The notes under the pieces: model-generated
The model's input: the letters and a program-made list of their open reading frames with translations, nothing else
Told to the model about the DNA's origin: nothing
The model's database searches: none
Program-made: the position numbers and the translations under genes
Shown here: piece after piece, positions 1 to 9,825 of the stretch
How positions within the stretch are numbered: position 1 is the stretch's first letter
Layout: each line of letters opens with the position of its first letter
NCBI GenBank assembly: GCA_000697335.1
Contig: JNEM01013656.1
Span: 1-15,494 of the forward strand
From: Conidiobolus incongruus B7586
Taxonomy: Eukaryota > Entomophthoromycota > Entomophthoromycetes > Entomophthorales > Conidiobolaceae
Length of the DNA stretch: 15,494 nucleotides
Reading direction: 5' to 3'

Positions 1-2544
1 TTGATAAATTTTTTAAATTATAGCATATATTAATTAAATTATTTCAAGCAATTAAAAAACTAATTTATCAAAAAATCTCTATAAATAATTTATAATGTTG
101 ATTAAATTTAAATTTTAATAATTAATAAAAAATATTTTATAGTTATTAAAAGTTTGCCAAAAATATAGCAATAAATTTTTATAAATAAAAAAGAAAATAA
201 ATTTTATATTAATTATTGATTTTTCAATATTATATTTTAAAAAGTTTATTTATTTTAATTGCAAAAAAATTCCCAATATTAAAATTACAGAGTAATACTA
301 TATATATAAAGAAATAAATATTTAATATATGATTTCCTTTATTTTAAATAATTATAAGGATCAAATTATTATTATAAAATTATTAATTTCCAACATTTAT
401 CATTTCAACTATTTATAAGTGTATTTTGTAATATTTAGCCAAAATAATGAATATAACTAATTTTTAAAACTATATATTATATATTATGCATATATCAAAC
501 TCTAAATTTGTTTAATTTTGAAGTGAAATTATTTTTGAAGAATATTGTTACAAATGAATTCGCTTATCAATGAATTTGTTGTTGAATTATATCCATTGGT
601 TGAAGAAATAGATTCGCATATTATATTTCGAAAATTATTTTTTTTAGATATTATTGCCTGAACATACTTTAATTAATTAATATTTTAGTAATTTATCCTA
701 TATATATATATATATTTAGTAAAGATTTTTGAGCAATTTAAATCAAATTAATATAATTAAATTCATAAAATATCATATTATATTTAAAAAAAGTATTAAT
801 CAAGGTATCCTAATATATGAAACATTCTGTATCAAACATTTACAAAAATATAAAAGTAGCAATTGATAATAAAGGGATATTAAAATGATAATAAAAATTA
901 TCTATTTAATTATAAGTTGAAAATCTAACATAAATGTCTTGTCTTGTTTAAGCCATTTTTAATAAACAATAGACCATTGAAATGAAAATGAATTAAAGAA
1001 AAATTTTAAGTATTACACCCGATTACTTCAGAAAAATATAACTTTTGTATTTCAAAATTTACTTATTCAAAGTATATCAGAAGTAAATTAAAATTAGTTA
1101 AATAATTAGGAGTATTGATACTGTATATTTTAATTAAAAGCCAATTAAGAGAAAAAAATTTAACCAAGAGTAATTTTGAATATTTTTATCCTTCTCCTAC
1201 TATGATTAAGGAAATATTGGAATAAGTGAAATGTGCACCTTAATATTTATTGTATTTTATAGGAATTAAAATAATATTTGAGTTAAAATATAGAAACTAT
1301 TATTAGTACTAAAGCAAATACTATTTACAATAGCAAATTAATAACATTATTATATAAATGTATTGATAAAGTATTATTCCACAGATTATCATAATTAATT
1401 ATAAAGTGGAAAATCAAAATAAATTATAAATTTTAAAAACTAATAATATTAATAAATGTAAATAACAATTGAATTAAAAGCCACTTATTTTATATGATAA
1501 GATCTTTATAAATATTGCTAAAAATAACAAAAAGCTGTGTATTAAAAAAACTGATGTTTATACCTCATCCGCCTTACTCATCAAATACAAATTCTTATAA
1601 TCATAATTGTTTTGGTAGGTTAAAGAATTTGATATGGGGATAGTTTTGAAAATGTTATAAATTTTGAATTTTGAAATTAGTGGTGAAAGCTGAAGATGAA
1701 TTATGAAAATCAATATAGAGACATTGAGCAATTATCTTAATAATGAAATTGTGCTATTCAAAAAGGAAAAAGGTATTAACTCTTAAAAAGGTATTGCTTT
1801 TCCACTAGCTTTTTGTCTTTTGTTAAAATGAAAATTCAACAATACCATACTTTTTAAACTACTGTGTATTTCGGCTAAAGTTTGGTTAAAAACTGAAACT
1901 TGATATATAGAAATTATGTAAAATATTTGGATGTTGATTATGGCTCAATATTTATATTCTAACCAAATGAGTGAATTCAACTAAAAATTTTATTATTGGT
2001 GAGATTAATTTAAAATCATATAAAATTTTAATTACTCAAATTGATCCTAAGCTTGAATTTTATAGTTTATAGATATTAATTTTAGAATAAAATTTTGAGA
2101 TTTTTATTTTAAATTGTTATTCCTATACTCATATATTTAGTTCAATATTGTTATTATTGTGAAAAATTTGGATCCATATCAATTTTTTTCAAATTTCAAC
2201 TTATATAAAATATCCAAAATTAATGACAAACTCTTTACCAAGCATTTTTTTTGTTCAATATAGAGTTCACATTTTAGTTTAATGGATTACAAATAAAGTT
2301 CAATAATACTTGAAATTTATAAATTATAATTAAAGAATCAATACAATAAAAAAATTTATGTGAATAAGATTTGAACAAATTCAGTGATCAGAAAAAATGA
2401 TGTATATATTGCCTATTGTTTTAAATACAAATTGAGAAACTCATTCATTATCAATCATAAGTAGGTTTTTTAATATTATAAACAATGAAATGATAAATAA
2501 AAATAGCGGAAAAATTAGGAAGTGAAAAAGAGATGTTGGGATAA
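1..2544. other. AT-rich spacer, no gene recognised
   Basis: No open frame here stands above what chance gives at this base composition. Short frames of 30-40 codons occur at 554-661, 1106-1225 and 1554-1643 on the plus strand, but none has a family motif, a convincing splice partner or the upstream AATCCCATAATT element of the real genes. The patch 1551-1640 is less AT-rich than its surroundings. A (TA)n run lies at 699-715. The right end is the 3' flank of UBA3. Confidence 0.6.
699..715. repeat. (TA)n microsatellite
   Basis: A pure alternating TA run of 17 bases in the left spacer. It has no coding context. Confidence 0.85.
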
Positions 2545-2550
2545 TTTATT
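2545..2550 (-). terminator. Poly(A) signal of UBA3 (AATAAA)
   Basis: AATAAA on the minus strand begins 14 nt beyond the UBA3 stop codon. The hexamer is expected by chance about once in a couple of hundred bases at this composition. Position is therefore the main support. Confidence 0.5.
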
Positions 2551-2564
2551 CGTGGTCTTTGAAA

Positions 2565-3983
2565 TTAATCTAAAGTCTCTTCCTCGGGAGGCACTATGCC
2601 ATCCCTGAAATTCAACTGCACCGTAATATAGTTGGGGAAAACGGGGTCAGTCACACTGAGTTGGTCTCTAGTCTCAACGAGGCTGGAGAGGGGTTCAGTA
2701 AGGTTCTTACGTGTACTCTTTTCGAGGAAAGGAGGCTGCACCATATACAAGGTCTTCGAAGCGGTACGAACTGATGGATTCTTGGCTTGGAAGCGGGGAT
2801 CGCGCTTGAAGTGGAGTAAAAGTTGAGCGAGGGTCCAGTCTGGAGAGACATCAACTTGGATGGTTTGGTTGCTGCAGACGAAACAGTCTTCGGAGCGTTC
2901 CATTTTGATAATGTCACTAGAGATGGATTTGACTCCATTGTAAGTGGCGTAATTGTCCATGGCCGGGTTGGTCATCGTTAGGACTTTAAACGCTTCGTTG
3001 CAGCAGTTGGCCGCGATGATTGCATTAGTGGATGCGATAGCCGGGATGATGTTCTTGACAACTCCTTGAGTCAAAGAGAGTGTTACACCTTCAATACTGT
3101 GCTTGTCGGCGCGAGCCTTAGCATGCTCATAGAGCCATTGAATATGGTCCCAATTGTCGCCGTCTAATTTCTCGTCGGGTCGCTGTTCAGGCCAAAGGAT
3201 GAGAGATGCCCACTCAATACAGTGCTCAGGGAGACGTGGTGTATTTGCAAGGGTGCAGAGTGGAAATTTGGTCTTGGGAGGGAACAGATCCAAAGTACAT
3301 TCAAAGCAAACGGTAGCACCTGGCACCATCACACGAGTCTGACCTTTTAAGCCCTCGGTACCTCCATCGATAAAGTATTTGAGCTGGGGAGGATCTTCCT
3401 GACTCATTTCGAATAATTTTTGATTAATCCAACGTCTGGTTTCAATATTGTCCAAACCACTGATAATGAGTTGGAATTGACTGTAAAATTCGTCCGATTG
3501 ATCTTGAATTTTGCCAACAATACTAAACCAAAATTAATACGAATTCATTACATATCAACATTATACTTACGCTTCAATCTTGCATCCCTTCACCCTATTC
3601 ATCACGAACTCGGCAGCCACTTCAGCCTTATACTTGCCTACATCTTTCACCCTACAAATATTAGCTTCAATTCAACAAATAAACAAATAGAATACTTACC
3701 TAAATAAAAATTGTCTATTCAAATTACTAATATCGATGGTATCCAGATCAATCACCGTAATATCCTTACAACCCATCAATACGAGGTTCTTTAAGATTTC
3801 ACATCCCAAACCGCCTGCTCCGAGCACGAGGATTTTGCAGGAGTTAAGCATTTCTTCGAACTAGAGTGAAAGTTAGTAAATAAAGATATGTGTATTAAAG
3901 ATAATTACAGGAGGTCCCATAGTTTCAGGGTTAGCAAAAGGCGTAGGATTTTTTAATAGTGGACTTAAATTTGGATGATTCAT
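2565..3983 (-). CDS. NEDD8-activating enzyme E1 catalytic subunit UBA3 (4 exons)
   Basis: The exons are 3909-3983, 3700-3860, 3571-3651 and 2565-3522, giving 1275 nt and 424 aa. In the UBA3 family the protein pairs with the APPBP1/ULA1 subunit, adenylates NEDD8/Rub1, holds it as a thioester and passes it to Ubc12 for cullin neddylation. The ThiF nucleotide fold shows GAGGLG at residues 39-44 and [17 protein letters not shown] at 63-79. The catalytic cysteine is about Cys195 in FPLCTLAN, followed by [11 protein letters not shown], which is typical of UBA3. Zinc ligands are CFEC (178, 181) and CFVC (319, 322). The C-terminal 95 or so residues are the ubiquitin-fold domain that recruits the E2. 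The length lies between the yeast (299) and human (463) proteins. All three introns are exactly 48 nt, and the first ends TTTACTAACTTTCACTCTAG. The start is the first ATG, 25 codons before the first splice. Ubiquitin E1 or SUMO UBA2 would be longer and lack this spacing. Confidence 0.96.
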
Positions 3984-4094
3984 TAAAGTATTTAATAAAT
4001 AATTAATTTTTTTGGATTGATTATTAATTGAATGACGTTTTTTTTACTAAGTGACGCACCTTTATCAAAATTATAATAATGAAGTATTTATTAA

Positions 4095-4106
4095 AATTAT
4101 GGGATT
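4095..4106 (-). promoter_or_regulatory. Shared 12-mer upstream of UBA3 (AATCCCATAATT in gene sense)
   Basis: The plus strand reads AATTATGGGATT, ending 112 bp upstream of the UBA3 ATG. The same 12 bases lie upstream of the other three genes in the same orientation. It is probably a transcription-factor or core promoter site; the binding factor is unknown. Confidence 0.7.
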
Positions 4107-4391
4107 TACAGTTTCTGAATTAAAACATTTTTTGAATTTAGAGAATATAATCAACCTAATTTTAAATATTTTTTTATTATAACAATCGAAAAATATAAAG
4201 CATTAATATCAAAGAATAAATCGATATTTTTAATTGTGAAATAATGATATTATTATATAATACAAAATTTCAACTTATTCCCACTATTAAATTCATTAAT
4301 TTAAAAAAAATCTTAAAACTTTCAATAACTTTGCTGCTCTCCATATTTAAAACATCAAACCAAACAATAATTTATAATAGTTCACTAAAAA

Positions 4392-4684
4392 ACAATATTG
4401 TATTAAGGTTGAACACTTCCCACAGAACTTGAGTTAGCATTTTTCACAATTATTAACTTGGTCAGCTATACCACAAAATTCACAGCTTTCAACATTATTT
4501 AATCTAGTTTCTTTCCAGTGAATATTTGAGAGTAACTCAGCACTACAAAGTTAGTCAAAGCGTAAAGTATGAAGAGTGAATATTACCATTAGGTTGGTTT
4601 AATTTCATATTTAAATGAGTCTTCAACATTTTAGAAATTTGAATCTTCAATTTCTAAACTACTATTTTGAGAAGTTAATAACAT
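4392..4684 (-). pseudogene. Possible relic of a two-exon Cys-rich zinc-finger gene
   Basis: A well-formed intron of 44 nt (4543-4586) starts GTAATATTC and ends GACTAACTTTGTAG, the style of the true introns in this window. The exon after it reads, in the phase-2 frame, NNVESCEFCGIADQ then VNNCEKC. After one in-frame TAA the same frame continues LKFCGKCSTLIQYC. The spacing C-x2-C-x8-C-x2-C-x4-C-x2-C-x5-C, counting the stop as one position, resembles B-box or treble-clef zinc fingers. The frame before the intron (from an ATG at 4684) holds two more TAA codons, one just before the splice. No copy of the shared promoter motif lies upstream. I infer a decayed host gene fragment. A chance AT-rich frame with clustered TGT codons remains possible, and the family is not identified. 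Confidence 0.3.
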
Positions 4685-5078
4685 TTATATTTGATAATTT
4701 TTTTTCAAATGGTTGAAAAGGTAGTTAAACGGATTAAAATTATTAAAAATTTATTGTATTTAAAGGATTGAGAAGTTGAAGATAAGTTGATTTAATAAAA
4801 TAGAGACTATTTCATGGAAGATAGTTGGCTCAGGATAATTAAACCGAGTGGGTTTCATCCAATCGACATAAGATATTACTTAAATTGAGGCCTAATCAAA
4901 TACAAAGGTTAATTTGATATAGATTTGATTAGTAAGGATGTCACCAGATGATTAGTTTAATCTCGTAGTTGAACAATCCAACCAATCAAATTAATAATTA
5001 TCTCAAATCAAATAATTTATCGAACACCAAAAAAATAGTAATTATTAGCTCCAAAATAACTATAAATTATAACAAATA

Positions 5079-5084
5079 TTTATT
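5079..5084 (-). terminator. Poly(A) signal of RFC3 (AATAAA)
   Basis: AATAAA on the minus strand begins 44 nt beyond the RFC3 stop codon. It is the first such hexamer I see after the final exon. Confidence 0.45.
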
Positions 5085-5128
5085 ATGGCAACCTTAATAA
5101 AATAATAGTGTGTGAAGAATTGGTTGAA

Positions 5129-5723
5129 TTAATAATCGAATTCATCTTGAATTTTGTGTAAATATCTATAAAAAATCAAAATATAAGTTTAAAAATTTGA
5201 TTATGTAAATAATGATCAAAAATTACCTCTTATAAATACTCATCACCTTAGCTACAAAGGCTTCAAGATGGAAGATTGCTTTAGATCCTATGGTTAATCG
5301 ATATTCCTATATTAAATTAGTATTTAAATTTATAGCTATTGGTGATAGGTTACATATTCAGCCGCGAATTTCACAATTTCATTCTTGATATCGTCTTCTA
5401 CCATATTGATCAGATTAAGAGTGATCATCTAAATTCTGTTAATAGCGTATCATAATGTGTTGAACTGAAATTACTTTGATAATGGTTTTGGGGGGAATGC
5501 ACTTGGAGATGAGTTCATAAAGCTGATTGCGAATTTCAAGGAGTCTATTTGGAGATTAGTGATGGATTGATAGAGTGTGAATAAATATACTTTTTGGGAG
5601 TTTGTTCCCTAGTGATTTGAGAACATATGTGGAAGATCATCTTCTCCCAGTCTGGAACAGGTACTGCGGTGGTGGGCAATAGACTTTGACTATAAATAGA
5701 TTAATATATTAATATGGATAGAA

Positions 5724-5758
<35 letters not shown>

Positions 5759-6663
5759 TTGAGATACAATAGCTTGTAACACCAACAAAGCCTTCCTCAA
5801 ATCCCTATCACTTTGCCCTACGATCTTTTCACTCAACTCCCCAGGTAAATCGAACCCTTCCGCGGATGCAACATCGCGCAAGACGACATGAATCTCATCA
5901 GGCTGAGCTCTAGGCACGCGCACCATAAAGCATCTAGATTTGATGGGACTTATCAAATTGTTGACAGAATCCCCGACTAAGATCAATCTTAAATTAGTCA
6001 TGTACTTTTCCATTGTGCGTCTCAACGCCTGTTGCGCCTCTTTAGACAGTTGGTCCGCTTGGTTAATCACGATAACTACATATGGTTAGTTGTGAATACA
6101 GTATGATTATATTAATTTACTTTTGAACTTTGTGGGAGCGTTAATATCCACATTAGCAGATTGAGCAATTTCTTTAATTAAACTTTGAATAACGAATTTA
6201 TCGTGAATGCCCAAATCACTACCTTAAAGTGAGTAAAGCATTAAACATTATAAAATGCTAATTACCTTGGATTCATTTCCAAATGATACTGACTCGAAAT
6301 CACATCGATTTCTAATTTACGATTGCTAGGAGTAACGAAACTACGACTTTCAATTTTTATCTAATTATCATAACAATTTAATACCATATCCCAAAACCAT
6401 TAAAATGAATTACCTTTTCAATAGCATCACCATAAATGCTTTTCAACAACGTGTGTACTCTCGTCGACTTGCCAGCTCCGCTAGGTCCGAAGAATATCAG
6501 GTGAGGTAAATCTTTACTCCTTGCCTAAATTCGGACATTAGTTCCAAATCAGCTTTCAATAATAATGAGTTACCAATTTTTCCAACTGTTCATTCAACTT
6601 CAAATGAAAGCTTAATTCCCTCAAATTTTTAGGTCTGTATTTGTCAACCCAAAGCTGTACCAT
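5129..6663 (-). CDS. Replication factor C small subunit, RFC3 type (yeast Rfc5), 10 exons
   Basis: The exons are 6574-6663, 6414-6524, 6266-6360, 6121-6218, 5757-6075, 5591-5689, 5475-5544, 5354-5428, 5227-5306 and 5129-5165, giving 1074 nt and 357 aa; human RFC3 has 356. In this family the protein is an AAA+ subunit of the clamp loader that opens PCNA at primer ends, and of the Rad24/Ctf18/Elg1 alternative loaders. It begins [14 protein letters not shown]. Walker A is GPSGAGKST (43-51). The Walker B region reads [10 protein letters not shown] (132-141) with Gln in place of the usual Glu. [10 protein letters not shown] and the SRC motif (178-180) follow, then the C-terminal collar with [20 protein letters not shown]. 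The tail [12 protein letters not shown] comes from a 37-nt last exon; without that splice the protein would stop at 5223-5225, inside the donor site. Introns are 45-67 nt, the 67-nt one enlarged by an ATT repeat. RFC2/4 orthologues would start and end differently. Confidence 0.95.
5726..5755. repeat. (TAA)n microsatellite inside RFC3 intron 5
   Basis: About nine TAA units on the plus strand, ATT on the gene strand, adjoin the donor site GTATTATT of intron 5. They make this intron 67 nt, against a usual 45-53. Read through in frame, the repeat would encode a run of about ten tyrosines and then a stop. Confidence 0.85.
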
Positions 6664-6733
6664 TTTTTCAATTCTTTGTGGGAGTGACGCGAATCGGAAT
6701 TTGGTAATTATTTGGGCGAATAAATTTTACTTG

Positions 6734-6745
6734 AATTATGGGATT
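6734..6745 (-). promoter_or_regulatory. Shared 12-mer upstream of RFC3
   Basis: Plus-strand AATTATGGGATT lies 71 bp upstream of the RFC3 ATG, the closest spacing of the four copies. Between it and the ATG, TAATTATTTGG (6705-6715) and GAATCGGA (6691-6698) also recur upstream of the Dad3-like gene. Confidence 0.7.
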
Positions 6746-9669
6746 TTCTTAGTAATGTGAATTAATATTTTTAGTTAAGGATAATCAATATAATTTTGCC
6801 AAAGTTTAAATCTCTATCGTCATTGGATATATATTGTTTAAAATACAAGAGGATAACAAGATATTATTGTATTAAGATTAATTAAATATTGTTATTCTCG
6901 TATGTTTTTATATGTTGTTTTTTTGATGAAAATGGTATTTTGTTATTTTATCATTAATCTGTAAAATAATGATAATATGTTCAATTTCATCGAATACTTG
7001 ATTTAAAATATAATAATATTATTACTGAAATAAAAATAAATTTCAATGAAAATAAAAAATAATTTTAAAGTTATTTTTTAATTGAAAGTAAAATTTTTAT
7101 ATAATAGCTGAACTATTAAACACAAGTTAAGTTTTACGATATTATATTAACAATACAAATAATAAAGCTTTTTATTTCATATAATTAAATTCAAATATAG
7201 TATATGAATATATAATAATTCCTTACAAAACTAGATCGTAATATAGCTTATCTCTCATAAAGTTATTTTAATTGAATATAATTATATAATTTTCATATTA
7301 TAGCAGTTAATATAACATTACTTTAATATTTTATTATTATTTTTATTATTGTTAGAGCAATAATAAAATATATAATAATTAAGAGAATAAGGCTTTATGG
7401 TATTTCATATATAATTTAAATGAATAATCAAAACATATTCTATATTATATTATATGTCAAATAATACCAAGTTTTCAAATCAAACAACATTAAATAATAT
7501 ATTTAATTTTTATATTTCAACAATTATATTAAACTATTTGATAAGATTTTATCGATTATAAAAGTATACGTATTAAATGAATTTAAAAATAAAATTTTGA
7601 TTAGTAAAAATTTTAGTATATTATAATAAAGCCAACGTTTACTTATATTATTTTTAAACTAAAATATTATTTAAATCAATTTTAAAAGAGTTTTATTAAA
7701 TTGATATAATATTTATGTAATCATTAATCAAACTATAACATATATTATCAAAGATCATAAAATCATATAATAATATGTTAATTATTTATATTAATTATTT
7801 AATCATTAATATAATTACACAAAAACTTAAAATGATTTTCATTTAATAATTAATTAGCAAAATGATCATTTTTACATTTGTTTTATAATTATAAAGACAT
7901 AAATTTTGGAATATCAACTAATAATTGATGTTTTGTTCCTTATAATTAAATTCATTAAAATAACTTCCAAAACAAATACTTCAATTAAACATCAATATAT
8001 TATATAATTTAAATATAATTTGAACATGACATTAATCAAATATGAAAAAGCATTATTATTAAAACACGCTGATGTTTAAAAAGGACTCCAGGAATGATTA
8101 TATAATATATTTTGTAATTTTAATTAAGATTTCCAAATAACTCATAAAGGATTAAATATGATTTAAAATAGTTTTATATTATCATATTTTTAAAATATAT
8201 TCCTTACTTAATTATCATTAATTAAAATTTTAATAATTTAATTTTTTGAAAAATAGAAAATATTTTTTTAATAAAATTATTTAATTTATCAATTTGAAAT
8301 TAAAATCATATATACATAATTTAATCTTAATATATTAATTATATCATCTTTTTGAAATTATATATTGAAAAGGGTAACAGATTTTATAAAAATTTCTTAA
8401 TTTCATCAAAATAATAGCCTTAACTATAAACTAATACACTTAATATAATAACTATTATTAAAATTGGTATTCTTCTATATAAAATTAATCTTCCAATAAA
8501 GTAAGTTTTAAGTGAAAAATAATATATTGTATATTAGAAATATTAAAAATTTTTAAATTATATAAATAATGATGAATAGCTTCTTGATATAAAACTTTTC
8601 ATTAATTTATTGTTATAATTACCTTTAAAGAATATATTATCGGTTTGATTTCAATAGGATATTATTATTATATATATATATTTTGAAATAGTTAAATTGA
8701 TATTATTTTGATATATTGGAATAAGATTTATTATAAAACAATATAGGTGTTGAATATATTATTTTAATTTTTTAAATAGATTAATTAATGATTATATATT
8801 TTCTTAATAATTCATAATTATATCAAATAAATTAAAATGATTTTAATAGTAATATACTCAAAATATAATTATAAATTTATTTCTCTATATATTGTATTGA
8901 TATATTTATTAAAAAATAATATTTTTTGAAATAATATATAAAACCTGAACAATTAATAATATTTATATATTGAAAGTCTAAATATAAAATAAAGAATCAT
9001 ATGAATATAGTTTTGATATAACATTTATTATGTATATTTAATTGTTAAATTTAGATTTCCAAACTATATATTTAATAATTCTATAAAAGATTTTGCTAAA
9101 AATCAAAATATGTTATATAAATTAATAATATATTGAAATTTGAAAAAATGGCATTATATCACCCTAATTAAAATTCAAATGATTTAATTTCAAAGATTTT
9201 GGTATTTGACCACAACATTAACATTATTGATCAAGTTTATTAGAAAATTATTTCATTGTTCAATTAAAAAAATTTACAAATAATAGGCCTTATCTATAAT
9301 GTGTAGATATATATTGAAGAGATTAAAGCCAATGAAAACGCGTAATGACTTTATAATAAATATAAAAATTATAATTTTAAAATTCAATTCGATTATCAAT
9401 TGATATGAAATGGTGGGACTGTTTGATTGAACTATTGTTAATTTAAAAAATATATATATCAATTTTATATTATTAGAAGTTGATTTTAAAGATGATGATA
9501 ATATTTTGATATCTTAATATTATAATTGAGACTGACTCAACAGGAATTAGTAAATTGGGGATGTTAATAATAAATTAATAAAGCGACTAAAATTGAAAAT
9601 TAGTTGAAATAAGTGAATTTATATTGATATAAAAAAGTTTTGAATAAAGTTATTATTACTGGATAATAT

Positions 9670-9686
9670 GGAATTATGCAAATTCC
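9670..9686. repeat. Short inverted repeat GGAATT-ATGCA-AATTCC
   Basis: Perfect 6-bp arms flank a 5-base spacer in the 3' flank of the Dad3-like gene, about 140 bp beyond its stop. It could form a small hairpin. No function is implied. Confidence 0.5.
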
Positions 9687-9737
9687 TCAGATAGATTAAT
9701 ATCAGAGAAACAAGATTATTGCTAAAATAATTAACAA

Positions 9738-9743
9738 TTTATT
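9738..9743 (-). terminator. Possible poly(A) signal of the Dad3-like gene
   Basis: AATAAA on the minus strand begins 82 nt beyond the stop codon. The greater distance and AT-rich context make this weaker than the signals of the other three genes. Confidence 0.3.
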
Positions 9744-9825
9744 ATACTACAATTAATCTCAAAATTACATCAAATTAAACAATAATTCCAAGATTACATA
9801 TACAGAGGGATCGCACGTATTAAAA

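Larger units (their letters stand above)
3984..5128. other. Spacer between UBA3 and RFC3
   Basis: This 1.1 kb holds the UBA3 promoter region on its left and the RFC3 3' flank on its right. Between them is a possible relic of a Cys-rich coding segment (4392-4684, described separately). The stretch 4800-5010 is richer in G+C than most spacer here. Open frames in it (for example 4814-4888 plus, MEDSWLR...) are short, broken by stops at about the chance rate, and match nothing I recognise. Confidence 0.5.
6664..9825. other. 3.1 kb very AT-rich spacer
   Basis: Apart from the RFC3 promoter region at its left edge and the Dad3-like 3' flank at its right, I see nothing genic. The 60 bases from 7261 contain 7 G or C. 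A 62-codon minus-strand frame at 9274-9462 is low-complexity (Ile, Phe, Leu, Asn, Lys) and is expected by chance. A perfect 6-bp-arm inverted repeat lies at 9670-9686. A slightly GC-richer patch at 8066-8096 (CTGATG, GGACTCCAGG) has no recognisable RNA fold. Confidence 0.6.

Noticed and set aside
554-661. Plus-strand frame MNSLINEFVVELYPLVEEIDS... of 35 codons
   Set aside because: It looks protein-like, but frames of 35-40 codons are expected dozens of times by chance at this composition. It has no motif, splice partner or promoter 12-mer.
1106-1225. Plus-strand frame of 39 codons ending ...FYPSPTMIKEILE
   Set aside because: Chance length, no usable ATG at its left end, and no continuity with neighbouring frames.
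1554-1643. Plus-strand frame MFIPHPPYSSNTN..., overlapped on the minus strand by a mini-exon MSKADE with TATGGGGAT nearby
   Set aside because: The plus frame is only 29 codons. The minus mini-exon leads into a frame that stops at once, and the nearby TATGGGGAT differs from the conserved 12-mer.
2361-2380. GTTCAAATC on the minus strand, like a tRNA T-loop
   Set aside because: The flanking bases do not pair as a T-stem, and no acceptor or anticodon arm can be built.
2536-2547. TTGGGATAATTT just past the UBA3 stop, resembling the shared 12-mer
   Set aside because: It mismatches the core (no AATTATGGGATT) and lies at a 3' end with no gene starting nearby on the minus strand.
2565-3342. Several overlapping frames of 62-95 codons on both strands inside UBA3
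   Set aside because: They are shadows of the GC-rich UBA3 exon 4.
4244-4432. 62-codon plus-strand frame
   Set aside because: Low-complexity Ile/Leu/Asn/Lys sequence in AT-rich DNA, overlapping the Cys-rich relic on the other strand, with no motif.
4814-4888. Plus-strand frame MEDSWLRIIKPSG... in the GC-richer patch
   Set aside because: 24 codons only. Stops on both strands of this patch occur at about the chance rate, and no family is recognisable.
8066-8096. CTGATG patch, with a similar word at 1551, as a possible C/D-box snoRNA
   Set aside because: No proper C box (RTGATGA) paired with a D box (CTGA) at snoRNA distance, and no terminal stem.
9274-9462. 62-codon minus-strand frame, hydrophobic
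   Set aside because: Composition mirrors the AT-rich background (Ile, Phe, Leu). No promoter motif or conserved pattern, so a chance frame rather than a membrane peptide gene.
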